Program-made: the position numbers and the translations under genes
Shown: positions 20,928 to 33,494 of the stretch, piece by piece
Numbering within the stretch: the stretch's first letter is position 1
How the letters are laid out: each line of letters opens with the position of its first letter
The notes under the pieces: model-generated
What the model saw: the letters and a program-made list of their open reading frames with translations, nothing else
What the model was told of the DNA's origin: nothing
Database searches by the model: none
Assembly (NCBI RefSeq): GCF_018687715.1
Contig: NC_056757.1
Coordinates: forward strand, 23,881,001-23,945,000
From: Carya illinoinensis
Lineage: Eukaryota; Streptophyta; Magnoliopsida; Fagales; Juglandaceae
Length of the DNA stretch: 64,000 bases
Direction of reading: 5' to 3'

Positions 20928-23900
20928 AAACACTTAGTTGGAATTGTTAAGGGCTTGGGTTGGACAATTCAAGACCTTTACTAATTGGTGAAGGAGAAGA
21001 GACCCAATATAGTTTTCTTAATGGAAACTAAGTTGAGTAATAAAAAAGCAGAAAAAGTAAAGAGAAGATTGAAAGGTGTGGGTTTTTTTGTAGTGGAACC
21101 AGTGGGTAAAAAGGGTGGACTAATTATGTGATGGGCTCAGAATGTCACAACTGAAGTGGCAAATTATTCCCAACGACATATTAGCTTGTGGATTTCTGAT
21201 GAGAATGGGAAGGAAAAATAGTTATTAACTGGGTATTATGGAGAACCAGATGGCAGAAAGAGGTGTGATTCTTGAAAATTTTTTTCTTTGCTTAAACCTG
21301 AGGGAGACATAGGATGGGGAGTAATTGGGGACTTTAATGAGGTGGTATCCCATGATGAGAATGAGGGAGGAAGGCAAAGACTAAAAAATCAAATGGCAGT
21401 CTTTAAAGATGCATTGGAAGAAGGTGGTTTGTATGACTTGGGATGGAGGGGTGATAAATTTACTTGGAGCAATAAACATGAAGATGAGACTTTCACTAAA
21501 GAAAGGCTCAATAGATCTGTAGTAATGCAAAATGGAAGTCTAATTTTCAGGAAAGTTGGGTGGAAGTGTTGATAGCAAGGTGTTATGATCATAGACCATT
21601 ATTATGGTGTATGTGTCAGACCAGAAACAATGGGATGAGGAGGAGAAGGGTTTTTAGATATGAAGCTAGTTGGGCCTTAGAAGAGGAGTGCAATGAAGTA
21701 TTAAAAAGAGTATGGAAACAAGAGGGAGACTCTAACTTGCAAGCATACCTCAAGAGTAGTAAGATAGCTTTGTTGAGATGGAACAACCTTAAGAGTTCAG
21801 ACCCAGAGAAGGAAATTGTGGACAGAACAAAAGAATTGAGGCTGTTACAAATGAATGAAAGAAGAGAAAATATGACAGAAATCAAGAGGCTTCAAAAAGA
21901 GTTGGAAAGGTTGTTAGAACAAAAGGATATGACATGGAGGCAACAAGCAAAACAAAATTGGTATCAACTTGGGGACAGAAACACATGTTTTTTTCATAGC
22001 TGTTCCACTAAAAGACGAGCAAAAAATAAAATTGAGGAGGTAAGGGGGGAAGATGGTAGGTACTGGTTCAAGCAAGAAGGGATTGAGTCTGCCTTTAATG
22101 ACTTCTTTGGGAAGGTCTTTACTACTACAAATCCAAGTGCTGAAGTTGTTGATAATTGTATTGCTCACATGGAACCACAGGTAACCAACCAAATGAATGA
22201 AGGATTATCAATGGAATTTACAAGATTAGAGATTGAAGAGGCTATTAACCAAATGGCACCTTTCGAATCCCTGGGACCTGATGGATTTGGAGCTTGTTTC
22301 TACCAAAAACATTGGAATGTGATTGGTGATGAAGTTAGTAAGGCAGTGCTCTCTTGGCTAAATGGTAATCCTTTTGCTCCGTCTCTTAATCATACTTTTA
22401 TATTTTTAATTCATAAGATTAAGAGTCCCACATATGTGAGTGAATATAGGCCCATTAGCCTATGTAATGTGGTCTATAAAATCTTGTCCAAAGTGGTGGC
22501 CACAGGATGAAGAAACTTCTACATCTTATCATTTCTCAAAATCAAAGTGCTTTCATACCGGGAAGATTGATTACTGATAACATCATGATAGCTTATGAAC
22601 TCCTGCATTCTACGAAAGCTAGGAAAAAGGGGAGAGTGGGAACCATGGATATTAAGTTAGACATGTCAAAAGCATATGATCGAGTAGAATGTGTGTTCTT
22701 AAAGGCTGTTATGGAGAAATTGGGGTTTTGTTCAAAATGGATTGAGCTTATTATGAGGTGTGTAAGAATAGTCTCTTATTCAGTCATGGTTAATGGTCAT
22801 CCAGGGCCGATCTTCTATACATCAAGAGGATTGAGATAAAGAGACCCTTTGTCTCCTTATCTCTTCTTGATATGTGCTAAAGGCTTGTCTTCTCGACTTA
22901 ATTACTCAAGTGTGCATGGGGTAATAAGGGGTGTTAATGTGGTCAGAGGAGGATGTAGAATTAACCATCTCCTGTTGGCAGATGACTGTGTGTTATTTGG
23001 CAAGGCAACAGTAGATGAGTGGAATAGAATACAGGCAATGCAGCATATATACGAAAAAGCTTCTGGCCAGGTCCTTAACAAAGAAAAATCTTCAATTTTC
23101 TTCAGCTCCAACACTAAAATGAGAGATCAATCCCTTATAAGAACTGCTGGAGGATCAGTGATGATGGGATCTTATGAGAAAGCTTAGTGGCTCAGATCTA
23201 CAAGTAGAAATACTTTAAAGATCCTCGTTTTTGGAGGCCAAAGTGGGTAGAAGCCCTTCATTCATATGGAAGAGTATATGGAAGGCATCTGAAATTCTGA
23301 AAGAAGGAATGAGGTGGAGGGTTGGGAATGGGGAGAGAATCAAGATTTGGGAGGATAAATGGCTTAATGTTCCAACTAGCTTTAGAGTTCAGTCCCCAAT
23401 AAAGAGGCTGCACAAGGAGGCAATGGTGAAAGAGCTTATTGTGGAAGAAGAGAAGAAATTGAATGAAGAGCTGATCCGTGAAATATTTATAGAGAATGAG
23501 GTGGAACAAATCCTTAGTCTAACATTAAGCAAAATGGGGAGTGAAGACAAGTTGGTATGGGGTCCATCCACTAAGGGCCAATTCTCAGTAAGAAGTGCAT
23601 ATTTTTTGGAGATGGAAAGGAGAAGGAGAAGCAAAGGGGAGGCATCTGATGAGCTTACTTCTGATCAAAGTTGGGGCAAGATATGGGAACTAAACATTCC
23701 AGAGAAAGTGAAAATTTTCTTATGGAGAGCAAGGAACAACTTTCTAGCCACAAGAAGCAATCTGAAATTCAGAAAAATAGTGGAAAGTGACCTGTGTCCA
23801 GTTTGCAAGGTTCAAAAGGAATCAGTTATGCATGTGTTGTGGTAGTGTGCTGCATCTACTAATGTGTGGTCAGAAGCATGCTCAAAAGTGCACAAATGGA

Positions 23901-24658
23901 ACACATCTGAATCAAGTCTAATAGAGTTGATAGAAAAACTGTCACAGGCTCTAACTAAGGTGGAAATGGAAGAGGTAGCAATGATCATGAGGAGTATTTG
24001 CTTCAGAAGGAACTAGTTGGTGTTTGAAAACAAGTTCATCTCTCCAAGTCAGCTTAGAACAGCAGCAGGTGAGCAGTTAAGACAATTTCAGATGGCTCAA
24101 ACTGTGGTAGATCAGAAACATGGAAATAGGGAAAGCATGAGACAACAAAGATGGATGAAACCTTTAAAAGGTAGTGTGAAGGCAAACTGGGATGGCGGTT
24201 TTGATCAGAAACATTAAAAAGGTGGGTTTGGGATTGCTATAAGGGATGAGAAGGGGGAAGCTCTAACTATATGCTATGGTCAGAAATCAAATGTCCTAAG
24301 TCCAGCTACTGCAGAATGTTTAGCATTATGGAGAGCAATGGAATTTTGTAAAGATCTTGGATTTGGCAGAGTCACTTTTGAGGATGATGCTCAGATAATT
24401 GTCAAGGCTGTCAATGAAGAGAGCTCTGATTATCCTTTATATGGCAGTGTGATCCAAGATGCTAAAAGAATGCTCCAGTTACAGCAAGGGTGGAAGGTTC
24501 AGTTTGTTCATAGAGAATCAAATGAAGTAGCACACAGGCTAGCAAGGGAACCATTACAATTGGATACTGAAATAATATGGATAGAAGATGTTCCAATGTG
24601 TATTTCTTATTGTATAGAAAAGGAAAAACAATGTAGTGATGAAGTTAGCAATGAATGA
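20924..24658 (+). pseudogene. LINE ORF2 (endonuclease, RT, zf-RVT, RNase H), broken
   Basis: ORF2 nicks target DNA and copies the RNA into it. It starts MKTLSWNC at 20924, then hits TAA where the family has Arg (WNCRGLG). Endonuclease parts include METKLSN, GDFNEVVSHDE and KERLNR. RT spans about 21560-23160: the block ending SLGPDGFGACF, EYRPISLCNVVYKI, FIPGRLITDN, MSKAYDRVE, then TSRGLR followed by a stop where RQGD would have Gln, PLSPYLFLICAKGLSS, and LLADDCVLFGKA, where Leu replaces the usual Phe or Tyr of the catalytic (F/Y)xDD box. zf-RVT with IWELNIPEKVKIFLWRA is near 23690. A diverged RNase H runs to 24658. Several stops and frameshifts make it dead. Confidence 0.87.
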
Positions 24659-24690
24659 ATACAAAGTTGTGTTGATTTAAAAAATATATA

Positions 24691-26124
24691 TATATATATT
24701 TAAACGAGTTCGAACTTGTAAACAAGTTGCTTCATGTATATAAAATAGATTATTAATATTTTATTTATAACTTTATCAATAAATTTTAATAAACAAATTT
24801 TGACTTCTTATTAATATTTATGTAAAGTTTATAGATATATATACATATATATATATACACTAGGGAACGATCTCTTGTGCATTAGTCCCGGAGTGCACTT
24901 GATAGAATGATTTAAATAAAAAAAATGAAAAAATCAGTAGCTTATTTGTCTGGGAAAAGAAAATATAAGATTAAAGAAAGACAAAAAATCAAGATAAAAA
25001 AAAAAAAATTAAACCTTAGCACAGTATGAGCATTGGCATACATCCATATTGGATTATTTATTTACTCTCTATATAATAATAAAATATGATTAATTTAATA
25101 AGCTTTTGAATTTTTATTTTTATCATATTTTATAGTTCTACTAATTAAAATATTAATAATAATTATATTCTAATCAAATTAATAATATTAAATATTAATA
25201 TTAATAATAACTATATTCTAAAAAAATTAATAATTAATATTATATATTGAGTGTTTTAAGTATTTTATTAGTTAAATTTACTTAAAATTAAATTTTACAA
25301 TGAGAATGCTCTAAACCGTTTATGTTCTAAATAGTAAAGTCATTTTAATTTTTTTATTTAAAAAACTTGAAACAAAAATAAAGGAAAATAAGTACGCTAT
25401 TAAAACAAAAAAGGACATGAAAAACATACGTCAATTTATATGCGCCACAGGACTATTAAGGACATTTTGGTAAAACATGATCTTTTATTAAATTCTACAA
25501 AGAAGTTACACATCAAATGGTTAAGTATCTTAAGGACCTTTTGGTAAAATAGGACTTAACGGAAAATAACAAAAGTTAACAAAAAAACAATAAAAGTTAT
25601 TATTCACAGTTAGATAGCCAATTATTATAATAGAATATATATCAATGATTATATTTATAAGAATTCAAGTAACATGTTAGGATTGGAAACATGATTTTCT
25701 CTAATTTCTTTAAATATAAACAAATTCTCATTATAAATATTGAGATAATATTATAAAATATTAAATACCAAGTTATTTAATTAGTTTATGAGAACATATG
25801 ATGAATTTGTAAGTTAGAACGTAATCCATCTATGAAGAGTACTAATGAAGATGGATAGTTTATACTAAACTCTCTTCAAAACATAAATCTATAATATATA
25901 AATGTGTATATATATATATATTGTTTCAAAGATCGAAACACTGTGAAATCAACTATATATGTATTACAACAGGTCTCTCCTTCACAACAGGCATCTCCTT
26001 CTCATAACAACTCATCATATTATTCCTCGCAATGATATATTTTCAAGATCTGTTCGAACTGGAACTGGCAAATTATGACCCTTAGATTATGTAATTCCAA
26101 AAGATTATTGTCCTTTTTGTCCAT
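24691..26124. other. AT-rich spacer without recognisable genes
   Basis: Only A/T-rich sequence with TA runs (24840-24860 and 25908-25921) is seen. No open frame with family motifs was found on either strand. Confidence 0.55.
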
Positions 26125-26490
26125 TATTAGAACACTGTTCAAGATGTCTGTCAGTCAAAAATCGTCTAGCTGTCGCTGCCCACGTTTAATAAATGTAGCC
26201 GCCTATTTACTGTGTATGAATTATTGGAGTCACTGTACATGTCAGTAATATTATTGTAAGTTACTGTTTTGGTGCCTATAAATAGGCAATTTGTAAGTAA
26301 TTAAGGAAAGATATTCAGAATTTTCCATCTGAAGCCATTTCCAGTCCTTCTCTCTCTTGTCACTCTCAAATACTCTCTCTTGTAAACTTCTTTCCATGTC
26401 TCCTACCTTTCAATCATTTGAGAATTAATCTCCTTGTAAGTATTATGTTGTTAATGAAATTGATTTTATCGTATATTGTTTTTTACTTTT
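26125..26490 (+). repeat. possible solo LTR of a Copia-type element
   Basis: The block begins TTAGAACACTGTTC, like a worn TGTTAGAACA Copia LTR start. It has a TATA box in GCCTATAAATAGGC (about 26275-26288) and then a pyrimidine-rich CTCTCTCTTGTCACTCTC leader. This layout is typical of an LTR promoter. No partner LTR, primer site or coding sequence was seen, and the end is uncertain. Confidence 0.35.
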
Positions 26491-27576
26491 ATTCATGCAT
26501 TAAGGATGGTTGTACTGTCTACCCTTATTTTTTGGACTTCATGCATTTGGGAAACTTCTTCGCATTGGGTACATGACACACTTAATCTCCTTGCGTTTTC
26601 ATCTCCATTAACCCAAGTATGTGACTTGTATTCTCATTTGATTTGAATATGATATTTTGCAATGTTAGAAATTTGTTTGTTCTTGATATTGTTGTTTGTG
26701 TTGTTGTGAGTTCGGGATTAATGGCATTTTCCGTTGTTGAAGATGACTGGAATTTGGAACATACTCGTTGGAATGGTTTACCGTTCGAACATGTTTGTTC
26801 TAATTCAAACATGGTTTACCACCGTTCGAACGGAAACTTATACATCAATGTATTTACAATTAGAAATTAGAATATATAAGGATAGTTGTCCATAATTATT
26901 ATTCAAAAATAGTTTAAAAATACTTAAACCAAGTAAGAATACATATAGTTAATACGAAATCTTAAAATACAAATTAATAGTTAAGATTTAAGAATACTTA
27001 AATAGTTAATTATAAATTAATAAAATGAAGTATTTAAATTAAAATACTACTAAATCTTAAAATACAAATACAAATAGTTAAAATCTTAAAATACAAATAC
27101 AAATAGTTAAGATTTAATAATATTTAAATAGTTAATTCTAAATTAATAAAATGAAGTATTTTAATTAAAATACTACTAAATCTTAAAATTAAAATGCAAA
27201 TAGTTAAGATTTAATAATACTTAATATTTAAATTAATAAAATAAAGTATTTAAATTAAAATACTACTAAATCTTAAAATTAAAATACAAATTAGGTTTTT
27301 GTTATATAAATAATATGTTGTTATTGTTTGACATATGTTAGTATATCTTGCATTGTTTGATCATCAAAATAAACCTTAGACCCATTCGAGAGTTATCAAT
27401 CTGGATAATTACTTGATTGATAACTCTTGAATTGTCCAGAGTGGAAGAAAGTCTAGAGTTAAAGTGCTTATCAAGAAGCGTTGTTTGGTAATGTTTAAAA
27501 CATTGATTTAGTATAATAAATTTCTATATGTTACTTAAATTTAGAATATTATAAATGATAATATGTTTGTGACTAT

Positions 27577-28503
27577 TTTGGTCAGAGAGAAGAGCATAAG
27601 ACTGTGAAAGAGTTTATGAGTAATGCATTTCACAAATATAAGGCGAGGTGTCATGAGCATTATAATAAGTTTGAAAACAAGGAAGTTGCACGCTAACATC
27701 CCTTTCAAGATGTCCGACCTTCTTTGTAGGTAAAACTTTGTGACATGTTTGAGGATATATCATATCAGGTATAATTAAATTAATTATTTTACTTGTCCTA
27801 GTTGTCATTTTGCTTCATAATATTTTCAATTTCTTTACAGAAGCGAAGTTCTATTAACAAAACAAATAGATCAAAATTGAAGATTAATCATCATGTATGC
27901 TCAAGATCTTTCCATCGCCTCTCTAAAAAATTTATATTGTTATTTTTTATTGGATATAGTTAATTATTTGGATGAATCATAATGACTTTATGTCTTAACA
28001 CATATTTATTGCAGCAAGATTCAGATACCAATTATGATCTGACAAAATTATATGCTGCATCACACACTAATCATAATGGAGAGTGGACTCATCCTGATGC
28101 CTGTGAAAATTAAGCATTATAACCTGTTTTAATTAAATATATTAGAATATTTATGACGATATTAATTCTTATCTTATTTATGTCTAGGATAAAATGGTTG
28201 CCCTCTGTGCTGAATTTGCGTCAGATCAAAATTCCTTAACAAGTGATATTGATATTTTTACACAAGTCCTGGGTCAACATTCAGGATATTTGAGGGGTTT
28301 GGGTCATTGTGTAAAGCCTTCTCCCTCTTCCTTTTCTTCCGGGTTTGCATTTACGACCTCTATAGCGCTAAAGAATGGGAATTCCAGAATCGAAGAATTG
28401 ACTGTAAGGCAACATGAGTTAGACGCTCAATTGGCGAAACAAGCAGACATGGAAATGTGCATTAAACAACATGAAGAACAACAAGAAGAGTTTAGGAGAT
28501 AGA
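27577..28503 (+). pseudogene. Ptta/En/Spm plant transposase-family protein, exon remnants
   Basis: Exon-like pieces follow the pattern of the plant transposase Ptta/En/Spm family found inside CACTA elements. Piece 1 (about 27577-27770) reads EFMSNAFHKYKARCHEHYNKF, has an in-frame stop before HPFQDV, and continues LCDMFEDISYQ to a GT donor. Piece 2 (from about 27840) follows TTTACAG and reads KRSSINKTNRSKLKINHH. Piece 3 (from 28018) follows TTGCAG and reads a block with NYDLTKLYAASHT and GEWTHPDA. Piece 4 (28191-28503) reads MVALCAEFASDQ, then VLGQHSGYLRGLGHCVKPS, and ends in a Gln/Glu-rich coiled coil closing EEFRR. The spacing and splice sites look real, but at least one stop breaks it. Confidence 0.65.
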
Positions 28504-28839
28504 TGCAACTCCAATTGCAGTAGCTTATGCAATAGTATAGGCCTCCAAGCAACTGATGACTTTTGACATATAGCTTTTGAGATTATCTATTTATGTAAGT
28601 ATGAACAATGCTAGTATTGAATTACTTAATTAGTTTGCACTTAGTACAAAACTTTTGTGAATATTAAATAGTTTCTAATGTATTTTATTAAATATTATGA
28701 ATGTTTATTTGGTTTTTTATTATTAAGTTTAAATAAAATATTTACCATTCGAAAGACAATTATTAAATCATCCGAAAAATAATATAATCCAATTTATATT
28801 TGTATCCTTTGAACATGTCTTTTTACCATTCGAATGCTT

Positions 28840-29030
28840 GTACCGTTCGATCTATCCATCTACCGTTTGAACTCTTATACCGTTTGATCTGTCCACGTAC
28901 CGTTCGAACTCTTGTACATTTCGTTCTGTACATGAACTGTTCGAACGTTCTCAGATTGTATTTTTGTTTGAATATATTTCACAATCGTTCAAACAAATTA
29001 ATACCTTTTGAACGTAAATCTTAACCGTTT
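28840..29030. repeat. CACTA subterminal repeat array
   Basis: At least seven variants of TACCGTTCGAAC occur in both orientations within 190 bases, and copies are also present near 26780-26830. Such short repeats near both ends are the binding sites of the CACTA accessory protein in known elements. Confidence 0.6.
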
Positions 29031-29263
29031 GAATGATATTTTGAGACGAACTTCAACCATGACAAAAGAAATTTTCCATTTGAACGGTTTCTTTCAAATT
29101 CATCCCAAAAGAAATATTTTGGGATAAAATGGTAATTTTCATCCCAAAATATCTTCTGGTACAGTGTTGTTGGCACGAGCTTGGGACGAATTTTTTTCGT
29201 CCCAAAATATTTTCTTGGGGCGAAATCCCTTTAATTTGGGACAAACTTTTTCATCCCAAAAGA

Positions 29264-29280
29264 CCTATTCTGTTGTAGTG
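29264..29280 (-). repeat. CACTA terminal inverted repeat (right end)
   Basis: Read on the minus strand it starts CACTACAACAGAATAGG, the diagnostic CACTA opening. Confidence 0.75.
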
Positions 29281-29689
29281 ATATGTTAAAAGTGGTGTTA
29301 GAAAATGAGATCTTCCATGCCGGCCTAGAGTGCTATATGATGATTGTGGCCCACCCCACAACGCCAAGGTTCACTTCTTGGGATGACTCAATATCACTTG
29401 TGGAGTGAAAAAGAGTTTCCCCCACCCTCATTGGTGTGGCTCATAATCACTATTTGAAGAACTTTTAAGGTGATTGTGATCTCTCTCCATGAGGGAAAAA
29501 GGGTCGCAACCATGTTATTAATTAATAGAAATCCTTCTCCGAAATCCTTCTTCACCCCGCAAGGTGGTCCAAGGGAAGGGCATGCCCCATCAGCAAAGGA
29601 TACCCCTCCCTACAATGGGACGAGTGTGTCCTCTCTATCACAACATCTCCTTAAGTTGATGGCTCAAGTTTACTTTTAGGGTAGCCAAC
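29281..29689. other. spacer, no gene seen
   Basis: No coding sequence is recognised. The sequence continues at 34871-35023 on the other side of the inserted element 29690-34870, and resembles worn repeat DNA. Confidence 0.4.
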
Positions 29690-30983
29690 TGTAATGCCCC
29701 GTTCCTAGAGGTCCGGAGAGTTAACTCTTATTACTTAATATCAACTTCAATAACACAACTACAAAATCCAGAATACTTCATAAAATATTCATTTATTCAC
29801 ACAGCCCAAATATACATGTTCCTTCATAGGGACTACAAAGAATCTCTCAATAATATAAATTAAAAACTCCCAAAAACCTTGAAAATATCCTTAACTCATC
29901 AAATCAACATATCCAAAAATAAATCAATTTACTAACTACAACTTTCAAATAAGCACTTGTACCATCAGACACTTATTCCACTACGTTCATCACACATTGC
30001 TAAAACTTCCTACTCTTATTCTCCAGCTGAACCATCAAAATTATCTGAAAAAAATTTGAAGATAAGAGGTGAGTTATCAATAACTTAGAAAGTAGAGAAT
30101 ATATACTAGTGTGCAAACATGAGCATTTACAGAGTTCAAAATGCAAAAAAAAAAAAAAATGCTTTTATTTTCAGAATGCAAAATCAGAACATGTTATCAA
30201 AAATATTAGAGTGAAAGTTTCAGAAAAATATTCTCATTCAAAGTTCACTTGGCACAACATAACTGAAAAATCATATCGAAACAGAATTCCATGTTTAACC
30301 CCGATAGTAGGGTTGTGCAAACCCTGGTGGCCAACCGAGCAAAAATAAAATGTGAATCTTTCCCTTATTATTCTTGGAGCCCCGAGTGAGCACATAGAAA
30401 AGACCACACAGAAAACCAGTTTGCTTCCAAAGTGGGTGCACTGCAAACAAAAAAAGTTGGTACCAACCCAAATAGAGGCCACAGTTTTACACCCGTAGTA
30501 ACGTCAAAACAGAACATAAACAGAATGTCATGCCAGAGGTTTTTAAAAATCACATCATATCATATCAGAGTACAAAATATTTTCAAAACATAACATAATC
30601 ATATCACAAAAATATAATTTATGCACAAAATTTCATATTCGCTCTCTTTTGCACAATTCAGAAATAAAATACTAAAATAGCTCATGTATACAGCAGTCAT
30701 GCTAGAAAATACTTTATTCTTATACAGATTTTCATGAGTAGTGCATATAAATAACTGAGATTGTTTTAAAATTATTTTTCATAACAAAACATGTATATTT
30801 TTCAAAATTAACCTCAGTTCATTTCTTTTATGCAAAACTAGTATAGGAACCTTGCTTGCCTGAACTTCTTAATCCTTCAAAAATTTTCTCAACAATGCCA
30901 AACAAATATTAATCGCCACCTATAAAATGATCACATAATTTTCATAAATTTCCAATCAAACACTTCAATATTTAAGCTTAATG

Positions 30984-33180
30984 TGATGACACGTTTTTAC
31001 GTGTATTTTCACTGAATGAGTTCTTTTTAATTTAATTAATATAATAGTTCTTTTATTTTAAATTATTGTATTTTAAATTGATTTTAATATATTTGATGTT
31101 GTGTTTAATTTATTTTAGTCGTTTTACGATTTTTAAAATCGTTTTCGGCGGATCAGTTTTTGGATTCCGGAGTGAGGATTGGATCTCATTTCATTTCTTT
31201 TTCTTTTTCCCTTTTTCCTTTTCCCTTTTCTTTCCTTCTTCTTTCTTTCTTTTTCTTCTTCTTTTTCTCTTCTCTTCCGCGTGCCTGAGCTGCCTCTTTC
31301 TCCTTCCAGTCGCCGACCCTTCGACCGCCCAGTTCGCCGCTGTCTGGCCGCTGCGTAGTACACCATCCCCACCAAAATCTTCCCCTCCCACCGGTGATCA
31401 CCCCCACCAATTTTTAAAGCCATCAGTCCAGCCATTAGCCGCCACGCACGACTGGAAGTCACGGCACCAGCCCACCCTTCTCTCTCTGTCGCCGGTTGCT
31501 TTCTCAGCCCAGAACCGCCGCTCGATGGGGTGACGTAGCCGACACCACCCACCCAGTTTTCTTTCCCTCCCACCGGTAAACAACTCCACCAAGTTTCACT
31601 TCCATCCAAGCCATCGTTAGTCGCCATGTGTTCCTCCAAGCCACACGGTTTTTGAGCTTTTCCGGCGCCATCGCTCCACTTCCGGCTACCACCTCTTCAT
31701 AGCTTTTTTTTCTACCTCTTGCTGACCTAACCCACCCATTTTCAGCCTCGATCCATTGCCGGAGCAGCTCCCACGAGCTCAACTCCGTTCAGCCCCTTTT
31801 TGGCCTTCCACCGCCGTTTCCATTGCCACCCATGGCCAAAGCTCACTTCCTTTAGCTTTATAAACATCTCAAGACCTTTTCCTATCAATTTAGTGTCTTG
31901 GTTTGTTCCCGTTCAAAAGTGGGTAATTTATTACCCACGACCACAGTGTAAAATATACTGTTACGTTACTTTTTCTTCTCCGTTTGCAACGCCGCGAGCT
32001 TTCAAAAAATACCGTATAGCGCTGTAAGTATTTTTCAAACTCTACTTTTAGATTTAAATGTATTATGCTCTTACAATAATTATTTGACTGCTAGTTGGTT
32101 GATTCCGGATCGAGTCCGAGGAGTTCAGGGGTCGGATGGATTGAGGACAGAGTTACTTGTTTTGGTTGTTTTGTAATTAGTTGGTTATTTGTGCCTTGAG
32201 GCGTGCATTACATGAAGCATACATTGGAGCTCCCAAGCCGGGATGTGGTATTATCTCGATGGAGTTCCTCTGGTCACTCGAGAGTGGATAATACTGAGTG
32301 ACATCCACTGGATTGTCTCAGGACGATGACCGGATCGCACGATACGGTAACGCTGTCGTGTTGACTCCGTGGTCCCTAGAGAGGTGGGGACTAGAGGATG
32401 GCCTGGCCAGGGACGCGCTGGGCGCGAGTACTGGACATCACTCGTTTAGGTGTCACACGCGTAGACATTACCTGCGGTGTGGCATAGAGCCAGAGTGTAC
32501 GGATGATCCCTAGGGGAGATCATGGTGCATGCATAATTGGATCGGTTTTATGGTTTTGGTTACGAGCCATTTTCTGGGAAAATGACGAGGTTTGTTTTTG
32601 AGGCTATGTGATCCATTTTCTGGGAAAATGGTGGTTTCTGTTTTGGGCCATTATCTGGGGATAATGACGAGAAATGGTTTTAATGGTAATGTTTTTGGGC
32701 CAAATGAGTTTTTGGCGTGCGTGGAAAAATATGGTTTTACGGGACATGTGCATTGGCTTTTCTTTCATGCATATTGTTTGAGTTTTATATGTTTTTATCT
32801 AGTGATGTTTGGATTTTACTTACTTGCGGCACCATTTTTGGTTCCGTAGATTTTGGTGTAGAGTTCGAGGAAGAGAAGGAGGCTGAGCCCGATAATGCGG
32901 CTCCGTCGGAGTTCTGAGTTGGAGTTATGCTTTATAGTTGGTTTGAAACAATATTTGTGTTTTGTAATATTTTATTATGTATGTTTTGAATAGTTTTGTA
33001 TTAAACAATGAAAATTCTGGTACTTAGTTTATAACTTTGCTATCCGCTGTGTGTTTCTTCGTGCACATTTGTTGCTTATACACACATTTGGCACTCGTTG
33101 ATAGGGTGGTGACCCGTGATGTCATCATCCGGACGTCTCGATTTTCCCGTATCCGTGCGTGGGGATTTGGGGGCATCCCA
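30984..33180 (+). repeat. nested solo LTR of a Gypsy-type element, about 2.2 kb
   Basis: It starts TGATGACACGTTTTTACGTG and ends GTGGGGATTTGGGGGCATCCCA, giving TG..CA limits. Inside, a C/T-rich and then GC-rich block (31180-31800) is followed by a G-rich block with many paired words (32100-32520) and a TTTTCTGGGAAAATG tandem motif (32568-32635). No gag or pol is present, so it looks like a recombined solo LTR. Target duplications are not clear. The many overlapping ORFs here are composition effects. Confidence 0.55.
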
Positions 33181-33469
33181 CCTAAGATGCTAAAGTAACC
33201 TATTTTAATTCCTCAAGAACCTAAATTCTCAAAATTTCTAAAATACCATCCTTTTCCAAAACCATCAACTATACACTTAATATCTACTTAACCTAATTCC
33301 CACTTATTAACAAGTTTATTTAAAAAAAAAATAAGCCCAACCCATTTAACAATGAAAAGTCTTTGAAATAAAAATAAAATAAAATATTATCCGATCCAAA
33401 ATAGTTTAGAACCCGACTCAACCCAAAAAAATCTTATTTCAAAATCACTTATCATAACACACTAAATAT

Positions 33470-33494
33470 CTATATATATATATATATATATATA
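33470..33494. repeat. TA microsatellite
   Basis: Twelve TA units in the minus-oriented solo-LTR-like element. Confidence 0.85.

Larger units (their letters stand above)
19560..24690 (+). mobile_element. L1-clade LINE, nearly full length, inactive
   Basis: The element has two ORFs in the order usual for plant L1: ORF1 (DUF4283 and zinc knuckle) and ORF2 (endonuclease, RT, zf-RVT, RNase H), followed by a short A-rich tail at about 24680. The start was set by analogy with the full-length LINE at 39569-45128, whose leader is about 135 bases; no target duplication could be recognised. Both ORFs contain many stops and frameshifts. Confidence 0.85.
26750..29280 (+). mobile_element. CACTA (En/Spm-type) DNA transposon, 5' end missing
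   Basis: The right end is a CACTA terminus: TCTGTTGTAGTG, ending at 29280, is the reverse complement of CACTACAACAGA. Subterminal repeats of the type TACCGTTCGAAC occur at 26780-26835 on the left and densely at 28840-29030 on the right, as expected for transposase-binding arrays. Hairpin-prone TTTTGGGA/TCCCAAAA words fill 29100-29270. Between them lie exons of a Ptta/En/Spm-related protein. No left CACTA end was found, so the element is probably truncated. Confidence 0.75.

Noticed and set aside
31066..31782. Six overlapping ORFs of 64-168 aa on both strands
   Set aside because: They arise from the C/T-rich then GC-rich block of the nested solo LTR; strings of Lys/Glu or Phe/Ser mirror each other on the two strands.
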